From positions 1 through 18,449 of the forward strand of contig JAKMFM010000153.1 of assembly GCA_022425445.1 (NCBI GenBank): a stretch of DNA of 18,449 bases. Direction: 5' to 3'. Within the stretch, counting starts at the first letter, position 1. Each line of letters opens with the position of its first letter. Shown here in pieces: positions 7,375-15,588 of this stretch. The translations under genes and the position numbers were made by a program. Source of the DNA: Planktomarina sp. (GTDB lineage Bacteria; Pseudomonadota; Alphaproteobacteria; Rhodobacterales; Rhodobacteraceae). The notes below the pieces were generated by a model that was not told the origin of the DNA, did no database searches, and saw only the letters and a list, made by a program, of their open reading frames with translations.

Positions 7375-8214
7375 TTATCTTTGGGCACGCGCCATAAACG
7401 CCAAACGCTCAAACAGATGCACGTCTTGCTCATTCTTAAGTAATGCACCGTGCAACCGGGGCAGGGCATTGACGCCATCCCGCCGCAGATCTTCAGTGGT
7501 GAGATCTTCGGCCAATAGCAGCTTAAGCCAATCGAGTACTTCGCTTGTAGAGGGTTTTTTCTTCAAACCGGGCGTCTCGCGCACTTCGAAAAACTGTGTC
7601 AGAGCAGCTTCCAAAAGCTGAGGTTTCAGCCCGGGGTGATGCACTTCGATAATCTGCCGCAAAGTATCTGGATCAGGAAAACTTATGTAGTGGAAAAAGC
7701 ACCGGCGAAGGAAGGCATCGGGCAGCTCTTTTTCATTGTTGGAGGTGATAATTACCACTGGGCGATGGTGCGCTTCGACGGTTTCGCCGGTTTCATAGAC
7801 ATGAAACGCCATACGATCGAGTTCTTGCAACAGGTCGTTGGGAAATTCGATATCAGCCTTGTCAATCTCATCGATGAGCAAAACTACCTTTTTAGCGCTT
7901 TCGAAAGCCTGCCAAATTTTGCCTTTTTTGATATAGTTCGAAACATTGAGCACCCGTTCATCACCGAGCTGGCTGTCGCGCAATCGGCTGACTGCATCGT
8001 ATTCATAAAGTCCCTGTTGGGCGCGGGTGGTGGATTTGATATTCCACTCTATCATGTCCATGCCAAGTGCGGATGCCACCTGTAGGGCCAGTTCGGTTTT
8101 ACCTGTCCCTGGCTCACCCTTGACCAACAGCGGGCGTTCCAAGGTCACAGCGGCGTTCACAGCCACAGCCAAATCATCGGCGGCAATATAGGTATCGGTG
8201 GAGGTAAATTTCAC
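7375..8214 (-). CDS. MoxR-family AAA+ ATPase
   Basis: A 279-residue single-domain AAA+ protein. Walker A is GEPGTGKTE (33-41), Walker B is VVLLIDEIDKAD (110-121), sensor 1 is around TSNNEKELPDAF (157-168), and arginine-finger candidates are R170/R171. A small helical lid domain follows (~185-279). MoxR ATPases act as chaperones that remodel or mature protein complexes together with VWA partners, which matches the VWA gene downstream. The start codon is GTG (8212-8214), giving MKFTSTDTYI; an in-frame stop a few codons upstream excludes longer forms, and AGAGAG lies about ten bases ahead. It heads a minus-strand set with the 53-residue membrane protein and the VWA gene, and is divergent from dksA. 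Confidence 0.92.
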   Translation of the reverse strand: MKFTSTDTYIAADDLAVAVNAAVTLERPLLVKGEPGTGKTELALQVASALGMDMIEWNIKSTTRAQQGLYEYDAVSRLRDSQLGDERVLNVSNYIKKGKIWQAFESAKKVVLLIDEIDKADIEFPNDLLQELDRMAFHVYETGETVEAHHRPVVIITSNNEKELPDAFLRRCFFHYISFPDPDTLRQIIEVHHPGLKPQLLEAALTQFFEVRETPGLKKKPSTSEVLDWLKLLLAEDLTTEDLRRDGVNALPRLHGALLKNEQDVHLFERLAFMARAQR

Positions 8215-8369
8215 AGCACGACTCTCTACTTGTTTTTTTTGAACCTAACATGGTCTTTATACTGTTCCAATCGCGGTTTTCTGCGTGACAAATGTGTTAA
8301 CGTTGGATACATCCCGCTCAAAAGCAGCTTTGCGACGCGCCGCTGCGTTTAGATTATGAGGTTTGCTCT
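8215..8369. other. Divergent intergenic region between moxR and dksA
   Basis: This 155-base gap must carry promoters for moxR (minus) and dksA (plus). It is AT-richer than its flanks and contains a run of eight T (8232-8239). A possible moxR promoter on the minus strand is TTGGAA (8265-8270), 17 bases, TAGGTT (8242-8247). For dksA, GTGACA (8285-8290), 17 bases, TACATC is a weak possibility. I see no open frame or structured RNA. These promoter guesses are pattern matches of low confidence. Confidence 0.35.
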
Positions 8370-8792
8370 ATGAAAGCTGAGGTTATTGTGCCCGATGATT
8401 ATCGCCCGGCTGACGATGAGCCATTTATGAACGACAGGCAGCTTGCCTATTTTCGCTCCAAGTTGCTGGCTTGGAAAAATGAATTGATGTCCGATAGCAA
8501 AGAAACGATCGAAACGTTGCAAGACAATACCCGAGCTATCCCTGATATTTCCGACCGAGCGAGTGAGGAGACCGACAGGGCGCTTGAATTGCGCACGCGC
8601 GATCGCCAGCGCAAACTGGTGTCAAAAATAGATGCGGCTCTGCGCCGTATTGAAGACGGAGAATACGGCTATTGCGAAGAGACGGGTGACCCCATTTCGC
8701 TGCGCCGTTTGGACGCCCGCCCCATCGCGACGATGAGTCTTGAGGCGCAGGAGCGGCATGAGCGGCGCGAAAAGGTCCATCGCGACGATTAA
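8370..8792 (+). CDS. dksA: RNA polymerase-binding transcription factor DksA
   Basis: DksA enters the RNA polymerase secondary channel and works with ppGpp to reset transcription of rRNA and amino-acid genes on starvation. The 140-residue protein shows the long coiled coil (~25-98) with the tip motif DISDRA, where D59 and D62 match the functional acidic pair of the family. Then comes the globular region GEYGYCEETGDPISLRRLDARPIA. Only one cysteine remains (C102); the other three zinc-finger positions are replaced (EET, then TMSLEAQ), so it probably folds without zinc, as in many alphaproteobacterial DksA proteins. The C-terminal helix ERHERREKVHRDD is typical. The ATG at 8370 follows GAGG at 8358-8361. 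Confidence 0.95.
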   Translation: MKAEVIVPDDYRPADDEPFMNDRQLAYFRSKLLAWKNELMSDSKETIETLQDNTRAIPDISDRASEETDRALELRTRDRQRKLVSKIDAALRRIEDGEYGYCEETGDPISLRRLDARPIATMSLEAQERHERREKVHRDD

Positions 8793-8906
8793 GTCTGTTT
8801 TCAAAGTAGTTTTGAGACGCGGTCATAATTTGGTAAATCAAAGAGTGTATTCGTTTCAAGCGGGGCCAGATCTGTGTGTGTCCCAAATCTGCGAAGGAAC
8901 ACCAAA

Positions 8907-9440
8907 ATGCATGGGATGGGCCCGACTCAAATCTATTCGACATCCGCTAAACTCCTCCATTGGGGCTTTATCGGGGTTTTTGCCTACGGAATTTTCAAAC
9001 AAGTTGATGATTTAAGCCAATTGGAAGATCCGGGTTTCTTGCGATTTGAGTTTATTTTTGCCTGCGTTTTTCTTGCACTTTTAGCGATGCGGTTGTGGAT
9101 CATGCGCGGGCAGGGGTCCGCTTTGCCGGCAGCGGCGCCCGTTTGGGATCGGATGGCAGCAAAGCTTGTGCATTTTGGCATGTATGTGGCGTTGATGGCC
9201 ATTGGCGTCAGTGGGCTAGCCATCGGTGTCGTCTTCACGCTTGGCATGCACAGCGGAGCGCTAATGGAGTTTTGCATCGCGGCGCATGAGGTGAGCATTA
9301 CCGCGAGCTATGGTTTGATCATGCTACATGTTGCTGCGGCTCTATATCACCGCGCGTTAAGTGATGGGGTGTGGTCTGCGATGGTGCCGCTATTTAAAGA
9401 ACGGCCTCGGTCGCAGGCCGGGCAGGAACTCCATCATTAG
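8907..9440 (+). CDS. Cytochrome b561-type membrane protein
   Basis: A 177-residue integral membrane protein with about four hydrophobic helices: ~16-32, ~47-66, ~86-112 and ~123-150. Histidines sit where b561-type proteins bind two b hemes: H18 in KLLHWGF, H89 in KLVHFGMY, H127 in AAHEVS and H141 in MLHVAAALYH. Such proteins move electrons between the quinone pool and acceptors in the inner membrane; the partner is unknown. I start at ATG 8907 because GAAGGA (8892-8897) is well placed before it; the longer open frame would add a charged leader with no ribosome site. It lies alone between dksA and the convergent xthA, with only six bases to the xthA stop. Confidence 0.85.
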   Translation: MHGMGPTQIYSTSAKLLHWGFIGVFAYGIFKQVDDLSQLEDPGFLRFEFIFACVFLALLAMRLWIMRGQGSALPAAAPVWDRMAAKLVHFGMYVALMAIGVSGLAIGVVFTLGMHSGALMEFCIAAHEVSITASYGLIMLHVAAALYHRALSDGVWSAMVPLFKERPRSQAGQELHH

Positions 9441-9446
9441 AGCAGC

Positions 9447-10226
9447 CTAAGCGTCGAGCGTGATCCACACTGGCACGTGGTCTGATGGTTTGTCTCTACC
9501 ACGAATGGCCGAATCGATTTCGCAGGCTTGTAGTAAATCTGCGCAGCTGGGTGTTAGCAAGAAATGGTCAATTCTGATCCCATTATTGCGCTGCCAACTG
9601 CCCGCCTGATAGTCCCAAAAAGAATAATGCCCCGGTGCGCTCTGCCGGCTTCGGAAAGCTTCCGTGAATCCCAAATTGACCACATCTCGAAACGCCGCGC
9701 GCGATTGCGGCAAAAACAGTGCGTCTTGCGCCCAGCTCTCGGGCTTTGCGGCATCTTCGCGCTGTGGAATGATATTGTAATCTCCGGCCATCAATGCTGG
9801 CTCTTCAGCCGCCATCAAGGCTTCAGCACGGATTTTTAAACGCCGCATCCAGTCGAGCTTGTAGTCATACTTCGGGCCGGGCGCAGGATTTCCATTCGGC
9901 AGATATAGTCCACACACTCGAATGGGCCGTTTGCCGATAACTGTGGCTTCGATCCAGCGGGCCTGTTCATCACTGTCATCTCCCGGCAGGCCACGGGTGA
10001 CATCCTCAAGCGGCAATTTCGATAAGATTGCCACGCCGTTGAAGCTCTTTTGACCGTGGGTTTCCACCTGATACCCCATATCCTCAAAATGAGCGCGCGG
10101 GAAATTCTCATCGACAGATTTGATTTCTTGCAGCAGCGCCACGTCGGGCTGGGCCTCATTGAGCCAATCCGTTAGGGCTTGAATGCGAGCTTTGATCCCA
10201 TTGATATTGAATGTCGCTATTTTCAT
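9447..10226 (-). CDS. xthA: Exodeoxyribonuclease III
   Basis: XthA is the main AP endonuclease and 3' repair nuclease of base excision repair, acting on DNA in the cytoplasm. The 259-residue protein starts at the ATG ending at 10226 (MKIATFNINGIKAR), the standard N-terminus; an upstream TTG would add a leader unlike the family. Catalytic and metal residues are E34 (LLQEIKS), D149 and N151 (AGDYNIIP), D220 (RIDH), and D249/H250 (PSDHVPVW). NNGIRIDHFLLT and the SFWDY block are also typical. No strong ribosome site is visible. It follows the Fe-S carrier gene by 54 bases on the same strand and probably shares its transcript. Confidence 0.96.
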   Translation of the reverse strand: MKIATFNINGIKARIQALTDWLNEAQPDVALLQEIKSVDENFPRAHFEDMGYQVETHGQKSFNGVAILSKLPLEDVTRGLPGDDSDEQARWIEATVIGKRPIRVCGLYLPNGNPAPGPKYDYKLDWMRRLKIRAEALMAAEEPALMAGDYNIIPQREDAAKPESWAQDALFLPQSRAAFRDVVNLGFTEAFRSRQSAPGHYSFWDYQAGSWQRNNGIRIDHFLLTPSCADLLQACEIDSAIRGRDKPSDHVPVWITLDA

Positions 10227-10280
10227 GAGATCTATCGCAATCGTTGAGGTTTGAGCGGTCAAAAAGCAATCGCGGTGCGA

Positions 10281-10607
10281 CTACATCGAAAATGAGACAC
10301 CGCACCCGCAGCTTGAGGAAGCGTTGGGATTGTCGATGACAAAGCGCGCACCAATTAATTCTTCACTAAAATCAATGGTCGCTGAGGCTAGAAATGGTAA
10401 GGACACCGCGTCAATCACAACGGTTTCGCCCTGACCTGATAAGACCAAATCATCGGGCTTTTGCTCATCCAATTCGATCTCATATTGAAAACCAGAACAG
10501 CCACCGCCCTCAACCGCGATGCGCAGCGATTTTCCCTGCGCATGCGCGCCAATTTCGGCAAGCCGTTCAAAGGCGCGTTGGGTCACTTTGGGAGGCAGGG
10601 TCAACAT
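10281..10607 (-). CDS. Iron-sulfur cluster insertion protein, ErpA/IscA (HesB) family
   Basis: An A-type carrier that accepts Fe-S clusters and passes them to target enzymes. From the ATG ending at 10607 (MLTLPPKVTQRAFERL) the protein has 108 residues. The three invariant cysteines are C37 (GGGCSGFQY) and C100/C102 in SSCGCGVSF at the C-terminus. FVIDNPNASSSCGCG is characteristic. A GTG five codons upstream (10622) is an alternative start; neither has a strong ribosome site. ErpA and IscA cannot be separated safely by eye, so I give no symbol. It is divergent from the dGTPase gene, with 76 bases between starts. A link to Edd, which needs a [4Fe-4S] cluster, is possible but generic. Confidence 0.92.
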   Translation of the reverse strand: MLTLPPKVTQRAFERLAEIGAHAQGKSLRIAVEGGGCSGFQYEIELDEQKPDDLVLSGQGETVVIDAVSLPFLASATIDFSEELIGARFVIDNPNASSSCGCGVSFSM

Positions 10608-10622
10608 TGATAAAAAGCTCAC

Positions 10623-10651
10623 ATGACATTAACGGGTAACTCCCATATAAG
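10623..10651 (+). promoter_or_regulatory. Predicted sigma-70-type promoter for the dGTPase gene
   Basis: ATGACA (10623-10628) and TATAAG (10646-10651) resemble -35 and -10 boxes with the ideal 17-base spacer. They lie 33 bases upstream of the dGTPase ATG, giving a plausible transcription start near 10658. The spacing and box quality are the best I see in the window. It lies in the short divergent gap to the Fe-S carrier gene, so the two may influence each other. Confidence 0.5.
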
Positions 10652-10683
10652 CGCTGCAAGAGCAGGCGACAAGATGGGCAATC

Positions 10684-11826
10684 ATGACAGCAAGTTTCGC
10701 ATCCAACCCGCAAGACAGCCGTGGCCGCCTGTTCAGTGAGCCGGAAAGCGCCTTTCGGTCTTGTTTCCAAAGAGATAGGGACCGGATTATTCATTCCAGC
10801 GCCTTCAGGCGTCTTAAGCATAAAACGCAAGTCTTTGTTGAGCATGAGGGAGATTATTTTCGCACCCGTCTCACCCACTCAATTGAAGTGGCGCAAGTGG
10901 CGCGCACAATTGCCGGCACGTTAGGGCTCAATCACGAGTTGGTCGAAGCGGTGTCACTGGCCCATGACCTTGGACATCCGCCATTTGGCCATACGGGCGA
11001 GGATGCGCTGGATGCCGAAATGCAGGCCTATGGCGGCTTTGATCACAATGCCCAGGCTTTGCGCATCGTGACCGCATTGGAGCAGCATTATGCGCAGTTT
11101 GATGGGCTGAATCTCACTTGGGAATGTTTGGAAGGGATTGCTAAACACAATGGACCTGTGGCGTTGCCCCATCCTCCCGCCTTGCTTGAATATAATCTGC
11201 AGCATGATCTCGAGCTGCACAGCTATGCGAGCGCCGAGGCGCAGGTTGCGGCATTGGCCGATGATGTGGCCTATAATAACCACGATCTTCACGACGGTTT
11301 GCGGGCGGGCGTGTTTACCGACGCACAGGCAGAGCAGCTGCCAATCGTCGGCCCGGCCTATGCTCAGGTCGATCGGCTCTACAGCGGATTGGATGCCCAC
11401 AGGCGGCGCCATGAGGCTTTGCGTCGGGTGTTTGGGGTTATGGTCGAAGATGTCATGCAAACCAGCGCTGCGTTATTGGCGCAATCGGGTGCAACAACGG
11501 CGCAAGATATTCGCAATCTCGACTATCCGGTTGTCCAGTTTTCTCCAGAGCTGTGGAGCGATCTGAAAGTCATACGCGACTTTTTGTTCCAAAACATGTA
11601 CCGTGCCCCCCGTGTGGTGGTGCAGCGTGAGCATGCGGCGCAGGTGGTGCGGGATTTGTTTGAGACATTCATGACCACGCCCGGCGAGATGCCTACGGAA
11701 TGGGAGGCGCAGCTCTCAGATTTTTCCGCCACACAGGCACGCGCGCGGCTGGTGGCCGATTACATTGCCGGCATGACCGACCGTTTCGCACAGCAAGAGC
11801 ATGACCGGCTGTTTGGGGCGCGTTGA
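10684..11826 (+). CDS. Deoxyguanosinetriphosphate triphosphohydrolase-like protein (HD domain)
   Basis: A 380-residue dNTPase of the dGTPase-like type 2 family, which hydrolyses dNTPs to nucleoside and triphosphate and so trims DNA precursor pools. The N-terminal SRGRLF...FQRDRDRIIHSSAFRRLKHKTQV block is diagnostic in its parts. HD metal residues are H65 (TRLTHS), H94/D95 (LAHDLGHPPFGH) and the DDVAY acidic pair at 193-194. GFDHNAQALR (118-127) is also conserved. The C-terminal half is helical. The start at ATG 10684 matches family N-termini, although the ribosome site is weak. It opens the plus-strand run leading to argS, with 48 bases between them. Substrate preference cannot be told from sequence. 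Confidence 0.93.
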   Translation: MTASFASNPQDSRGRLFSEPESAFRSCFQRDRDRIIHSSAFRRLKHKTQVFVEHEGDYFRTRLTHSIEVAQVARTIAGTLGLNHELVEAVSLAHDLGHPPFGHTGEDALDAEMQAYGGFDHNAQALRIVTALEQHYAQFDGLNLTWECLEGIAKHNGPVALPHPPALLEYNLQHDLELHSYASAEAQVAALADDVAYNNHDLHDGLRAGVFTDAQAEQLPIVGPAYAQVDRLYSGLDAHRRRHEALRRVFGVMVEDVMQTSAALLAQSGATTAQDIRNLDYPVVQFSPELWSDLKVIRDFLFQNMYRAPRVVVQREHAAQVVRDLFETFMTTPGEMPTEWEAQLSDFSATQARARLVADYIAGMTDRFAQQEHDRLFGAR

Positions 11827-11874
11827 CGTTACGGTGAAATTTGCTAAACGTCAGCTTCACTTTGGGATGATGAT

Positions 11875-13620
11875 ATGAACCTTTTTGCCGAAATCCGTAG
11901 CCTTGTTATTGACAGTTTGCAGCATATGCAGACGCAAGGCGACTTGCCTGATGGCTTGAGCTTTGACGCGGTGACCGTTGAGCCGCCGCGCGATGCCGCC
12001 CATGGTGATATGGCCACCAATGCAGCAATGGTCTTAGCCAAACCCTCAAAGTGCAAGCCACGCGATATTGCTGAAAAATTGGCGGCGCTCCTATCTGCTG
12101 ATCCGCGGTTGGCTTCGGTAGAGGTCGCGGGTCCAGGGTTTTTGAATCTGCGCCTCTCGCCTAATCTTTGGGCCGATGTCCTGCGCGCAATTTTGACCGA
12201 TCAGGATGGCTATGGCCGAGCCACAATCGGCGCGGGCCTCAAAGTGAATGTTGAATATGTCTCCGCAAACCCCACAGGGCCTTTGCATGTGGGCCACACC
12301 CGTGGTGCGGTTTTTGGCGATGCTTTGGCCTCTATGCTGGACTTTGCCGGCTACGAGGTGACGCGTGAGTATTATATTAATGATGGCGGCGCCCAGGTTG
12401 ATGTTTTGGCGCGCTCTGTCTACCTGCGCTACCTGGAGGCTCATGGCCAAGAGGTCGCCTTTGAAGATGGTACATATCCGGGCGATTACCTGATTGAAGT
12501 GGGTCAGGCGCTCAAGGAAAAAATTGGGGACAGCTACCTGGGCAAGGGGGAGCAGGTCTGGCTGGCCGATGTGAGAGATTTCTCGACCCGCGCCATGATG
12601 GATTTGATCGAACAAGATCTTCTGGCGCTTGGCGTCAAAATGGATGTATTTTATTCTGAAAAATCGCTTTACGGCACAGGCCGCATTGAGGCGGCGATTG
12701 AAGATCTGAAGTTCAAAGGGCTGATTTATCAAGGGGTCTTGGAGCCGCCGAAGGGCAAAAAACCGGAGGATTGGGAGCCGCGTGAGCAAACTTTATTCCG
12801 ATCCACCGATCACGGGGATGATGTGGACAGGCCGGTGCAAAAATCCGATGGCAGCTGGACCTATTTTGCGCCCGATATAGCCTATCACTATGACAAAGTG
12901 CAGCGCGGTTTCGATCAATTGATCGATGTCTTCGGCGCCGATCACGGCGGTTATGTGAAACGGATGAAGGCAGCCGTTTCAGCCTTGTCAAATGATCAGA
13001 CCTCACTCGATATTAAGCTGACCCAATTGGTCAAGCTGTTTAAGAACGGTGAGCCTTTCAAGATGTCGAAACGGGCAGGAACATTTGTTACGCTGCGTGA
13101 TTTGGTAGATCAAGTCGGCGCGGATGCCACGCGTTTTGTCATGCTGACCCGGAAAAATGATGCGCCGCTCGACTTTGATTTCGATAAGGTGATGGAGCAG
13201 ACCAAAGAGAACCCGGTGTTCTATGTGCAATACGCGCATGCTCGGATTTGCTCAGTGCTGCGCAAGGCGCAGCTGTCTGCGGTTCCGGTCGATGATGCTG
13301 ATTTGCGGGCTGCGGATCTTGCCGGGCTGACAGATCATGCCGAGCTGGCTTTGGCCGCGAAATTGGCCGAATTTCCACGGTTAATTGAAATCGCCGCCCG
13401 TTCGAATGAACCGCATCGCATTGCGTTTTACCTTTATGATTTAGCCTCAGAATTTCATGCTCTATGGAATAAAGGCAATGAACAGCCTGAGCTAAGGTTC
13501 CTTCAAGAGGACAATTTGGCCGCAAGCCAAGCAAAAATCGCGCTGATTCGTGCCACGGCGGTTGTTATTTCTAACGGTTTGGGTATCTTGGGCGTGCAAC
13601 CCGCGCAAGAAATGCGATAA
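11875..13620 (+). CDS. argS: Arginyl-tRNA synthetase
   Basis: Class I synthetase that charges tRNA-Arg. The 581-residue length is normal. Order of domains: N-terminal ArgS additional domain (1-~115, with EPPRDAAHGDMATNAAM), catalytic Rossmann fold with VEYVSANPTGPLHVGH (HIGH-type motif at 138-141), ReYYINDGG, and KMSKR (396-400) followed by AGTFVTLRDL. The helical anticodon-binding domain includes NPVFYVQYAHARICS and ends with ISNGLGILGV near the C-terminus. Many alphaproteobacterial ArgS proteins keep KMSK, as here. The ATG at 11875 is preceded by TGGGATGAT. It is followed after 71 bases by the SPOR-domain gene in the order expected for Rhodobacteraceae. Confidence 0.97.
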   Translation: MNLFAEIRSLVIDSLQHMQTQGDLPDGLSFDAVTVEPPRDAAHGDMATNAAMVLAKPSKCKPRDIAEKLAALLSADPRLASVEVAGPGFLNLRLSPNLWADVLRAILTDQDGYGRATIGAGLKVNVEYVSANPTGPLHVGHTRGAVFGDALASMLDFAGYEVTREYYINDGGAQVDVLARSVYLRYLEAHGQEVAFEDGTYPGDYLIEVGQALKEKIGDSYLGKGEQVWLADVRDFSTRAMMDLIEQDLLALGVKMDVFYSEKSLYGTGRIEAAIEDLKFKGLIYQGVLEPPKGKKPEDWEPREQTLFRSTDHGDDVDRPVQKSDGSWTYFAPDIAYHYDKVQRGFDQLIDVFGADHGGYVKRMKAAVSALSNDQTSLDIKLTQLVKLFKNGEPFKMSKRAGTFVTLRDLVDQVGADATRFVMLTRKNDAPLDFDFDKVMEQTKENPVFYVQYAHARICSVLRKAQLSAVPVDDADLRAADLAGLTDHAELALAAKLAEFPRLIEIAARSNEPHRIAFYLYDLASEFHALWNKGNEQPELRFLQEDNLAASQAKIALIRATAVVISNGLGILGVQPAQEMR

Positions 13621-13691
13621 AATAGCGTCAACGCGGGTGTGAATGAGGCAGTGTCAGTAGATCTGGGTCAAGGCCCGGGCAGTGAGGCAAC

Positions 13692-14579
13692 ATGGCAAAC
13701 GCGACCTATGAGGCGCAAGGAGACTCTGAGCGGTTCAATCCTGCGGCCTATGCGAATATAGTTGGGGCCGTTATTTCTTTAGCGGTCTTTGTTGGAATTG
13801 TCACTTGGGGAGCGAAAACCGTTCTTCGAGACAGCTCTGGAGTGCCCGTGGTGCGCGCTTTGGAAGGCCCCGCGCGGGTCGCCCCAGAAGACCCAGGTGG
13901 ACTTTTGGTGGCTCATCAAGGTCTTACTGTAAATGAGGTGGCCGGCAGCCAAATCACCGGTGCGGTGGATGACCCGCTGCAATTGGCACCACGTCCCATC
14001 AATTTGCAAGCTGAAGACCAACCTATTCAACCGCTTGTGGACCGCGAAATCGCTACTGTCGCCGCGCCCGCAGCTGTGGTTCTGCCTGAACCCGAGATGG
14101 ATTCTGCGCAGGCTCTCATTATTGACGAGACGGCGGAGAGCCTGGCCGCGATGCTGGCGGCCGGCACGGATATGGCGCCAGTGAAAGAGCCGGCGTCCGC
14201 AGTCATTCCGGCATCAGCCGGTGGCGGCCCAATCCAATCCTTGCGTCCACGTCTGCGGCCTTTTGCGGTTTTCACCCGTCAGACGCCGCGGGTCGCACCG
14301 CGAAATATCCCGGCCGCGCAAATTGTCCGCGGTGCGCCCATGGCGCAATTGGGCGCCTTCGGCAGTGCCGCGATCGCCGAGCAAGCCTGGGCAGATCTGT
14401 CCGAACGCCACGGGGATTATTTGGTCGGCAAACCGCATGTGATTTTACAGGCCGCGGTTGGCGGAGGCACCATTTACCGCTTGCGTGTTCATGGCTTTGA
14501 AAATCAGGAGGAGGCGCGGCGCCTGTGCACTGCGCTCAATCGGCAGAATGCGGAATGTTATTCTGTGATAATGAACTAG
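13692..14579 (+). CDS. SPOR-domain membrane protein (septal peptidoglycan binding)
   Basis: A 295-residue bitopic protein: short cytoplasmic N-terminus, one transmembrane helix (~21-41, NIVGAVISLAVFVGIVTWG), and a long low-complexity periplasmic region rich in Ala, Pro and acidic residues (~45-210). A C-terminal SPOR domain covers ~215-295 (APMAQLGAFGS, then TIYRLRVHGFENQEEARRLC). SPOR domains bind glycan strands stripped of stem peptides at the division septum. It lies between argS and nagZ, the latter 13 bases away, so cell-wall genes cluster here. Two cysteines in the SPOR domain (in RRLC and NAEC) could form a disulfide. I avoid an FtsN name because the sequence outside SPOR is not distinctive. 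Confidence 0.9.
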   Translation: MANATYEAQGDSERFNPAAYANIVGAVISLAVFVGIVTWGAKTVLRDSSGVPVVRALEGPARVAPEDPGGLLVAHQGLTVNEVAGSQITGAVDDPLQLAPRPINLQAEDQPIQPLVDREIATVAAPAAVVLPEPEMDSAQALIIDETAESLAAMLAAGTDMAPVKEPASAVIPASAGGGPIQSLRPRLRPFAVFTRQTPRVAPRNIPAAQIVRGAPMAQLGAFGSAAIAEQAWADLSERHGDYLVGKPHVILQAAVGGGTIYRLRVHGFENQEEARRLCTALNRQNAECYSVIMN

Positions 14580-14592
14580 GGTAGGGTTCGTC

Positions 14593-15588
14593 ATGGCCCT
14601 TTCTCCATTCATATTTGGTTGCGAAGGTCCATTTCTCTCTCCCCGAGAGTGCCACTTTTTTGCCAAAATTCAACCCTTTGGCTTTATTTTCTTTTCACGA
14701 AACCTTGAAACCCCTGCACAAATTCGCCAGCTTTGCGCAGAATTGCGCTCCGCCGTTGGCTGGCAGGCGCCTATTATGATCGACCAAGAGGGTGGGCGCG
14801 TGTCGCGGCTTGGTGCGCCGCATTGGTTCGAGTTTCCGCCAGCGCTGGATCAAGCTGGCGCCCCTCAGTCCGAGCGGCTATTTTGGTTGCGGGGCCGGTT
14901 GATCGCGGAAAATTTGCGCAGCTGTGGGATTGATAGCAATTGCGCGCCATTGGGCGATATTGCGCAACCTGATACTCATGCTATTTTGAAAAACCGCTGT
15001 TATGGCAGTACGGTTTCCACGGTTGTTTCGCACGCGCGCGCGCTGCATCAAGGCCTGCGGCATGGGGGGGTATCGGGTGTTTTGAAACATATTCCGGGCC
15101 ACGGGCGGGCAACCTTGGACTCGCATTTGGATCTGCCGCACGTGATTGTAAAACGTGGCAGCCTGGAGCGACATGATTTTGAAGCCTTTCGTCAGCTCAA
15201 TACGATTGAGATGGGTATGACGGCGCATTTGGTGTTCGAAGATATAGATCCCAACCATCCCGCGACACATTCGGTGGAGATGATTGAGATCATCCGCAAC
15301 CACATTGAATTTGATGGGCTGTTGATGACGGACGATATTTCGATGGAAGCTTTGTCCGGTCCTTTGGATCTGAGGGCACAAAGGGCGCTTTCTGCCGGGT
15401 GCGATATTATTTTGCATTGCAACGGACAGATGGATCAGATGCAGCATTTGGCCGATCACACGGATGGTTTGAGTGAGGCCAGCCAATTGCGGGTTGCGCA
15501 GGTCTTGGCGCAAAGGCCTGACGTGCAGCCGGTTGACATTCAGCAATTGAAAGCCGAATTTGACACAGTTTTGAGCGAGTTTCGGTGA
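14593..15588 (+). CDS. nagZ: Beta-N-acetylhexosaminidase (glycoside hydrolase family 3)
   Basis: NagZ removes GlcNAc from anhydro-muropeptides in the cytoplasm during cell-wall recycling. The 331-residue single-domain protein has the barrel landmarks IMIDQEGGRVSRL (61-73) and GVLKHIPGHGRATLDSHLDLP, with K165-H166 substrate contacts and the D176-S-H178 acid/base loop. The nucleophile region is LLMTDDISMEAL, where D247 is the likely nucleophile. No signal peptide fits a cytoplasmic enzyme, although the N-terminus carries C10 and C20. It starts 13 bases after the SPOR gene and its stop overlaps the scpA start (TGATG). Confidence 0.93.
   Translation: MALSPFIFGCEGPFLSPRECHFFAKIQPFGFIFFSRNLETPAQIRQLCAELRSAVGWQAPIMIDQEGGRVSRLGAPHWFEFPPALDQAGAPQSERLFWLRGRLIAENLRSCGIDSNCAPLGDIAQPDTHAILKNRCYGSTVSTVVSHARALHQGLRHGGVSGVLKHIPGHGRATLDSHLDLPHVIVKRGSLERHDFEAFRQLNTIEMGMTAHLVFEDIDPNHPATHSVEMIEIIRNHIEFDGLLMTDDISMEALSGPLDLRAQRALSAGCDIILHCNGQMDQMQHLADHTDGLSEASQLRVAQVLAQRPDVQPVDIQQLKAEFDTVLSEFR

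Noticed and set aside
8330..8358. Promoter TTGCGA - 17 bases - ATTATG ahead of dksA
   Set aside because: Its -10 box abuts the ribosome site and would leave almost no leader before the ATG at 8370, so it is probably chance.
12091..12789. 232-codon minus-strand open frame
   Set aside because: Antisense to argS within its catalytic domain; no recognisable features.
15063..15070. Second G-run in nagZ as a phase-variation tract
   Set aside because: Seven bases is short for slippage in GC-rich DNA and the frame is normal on both sides.
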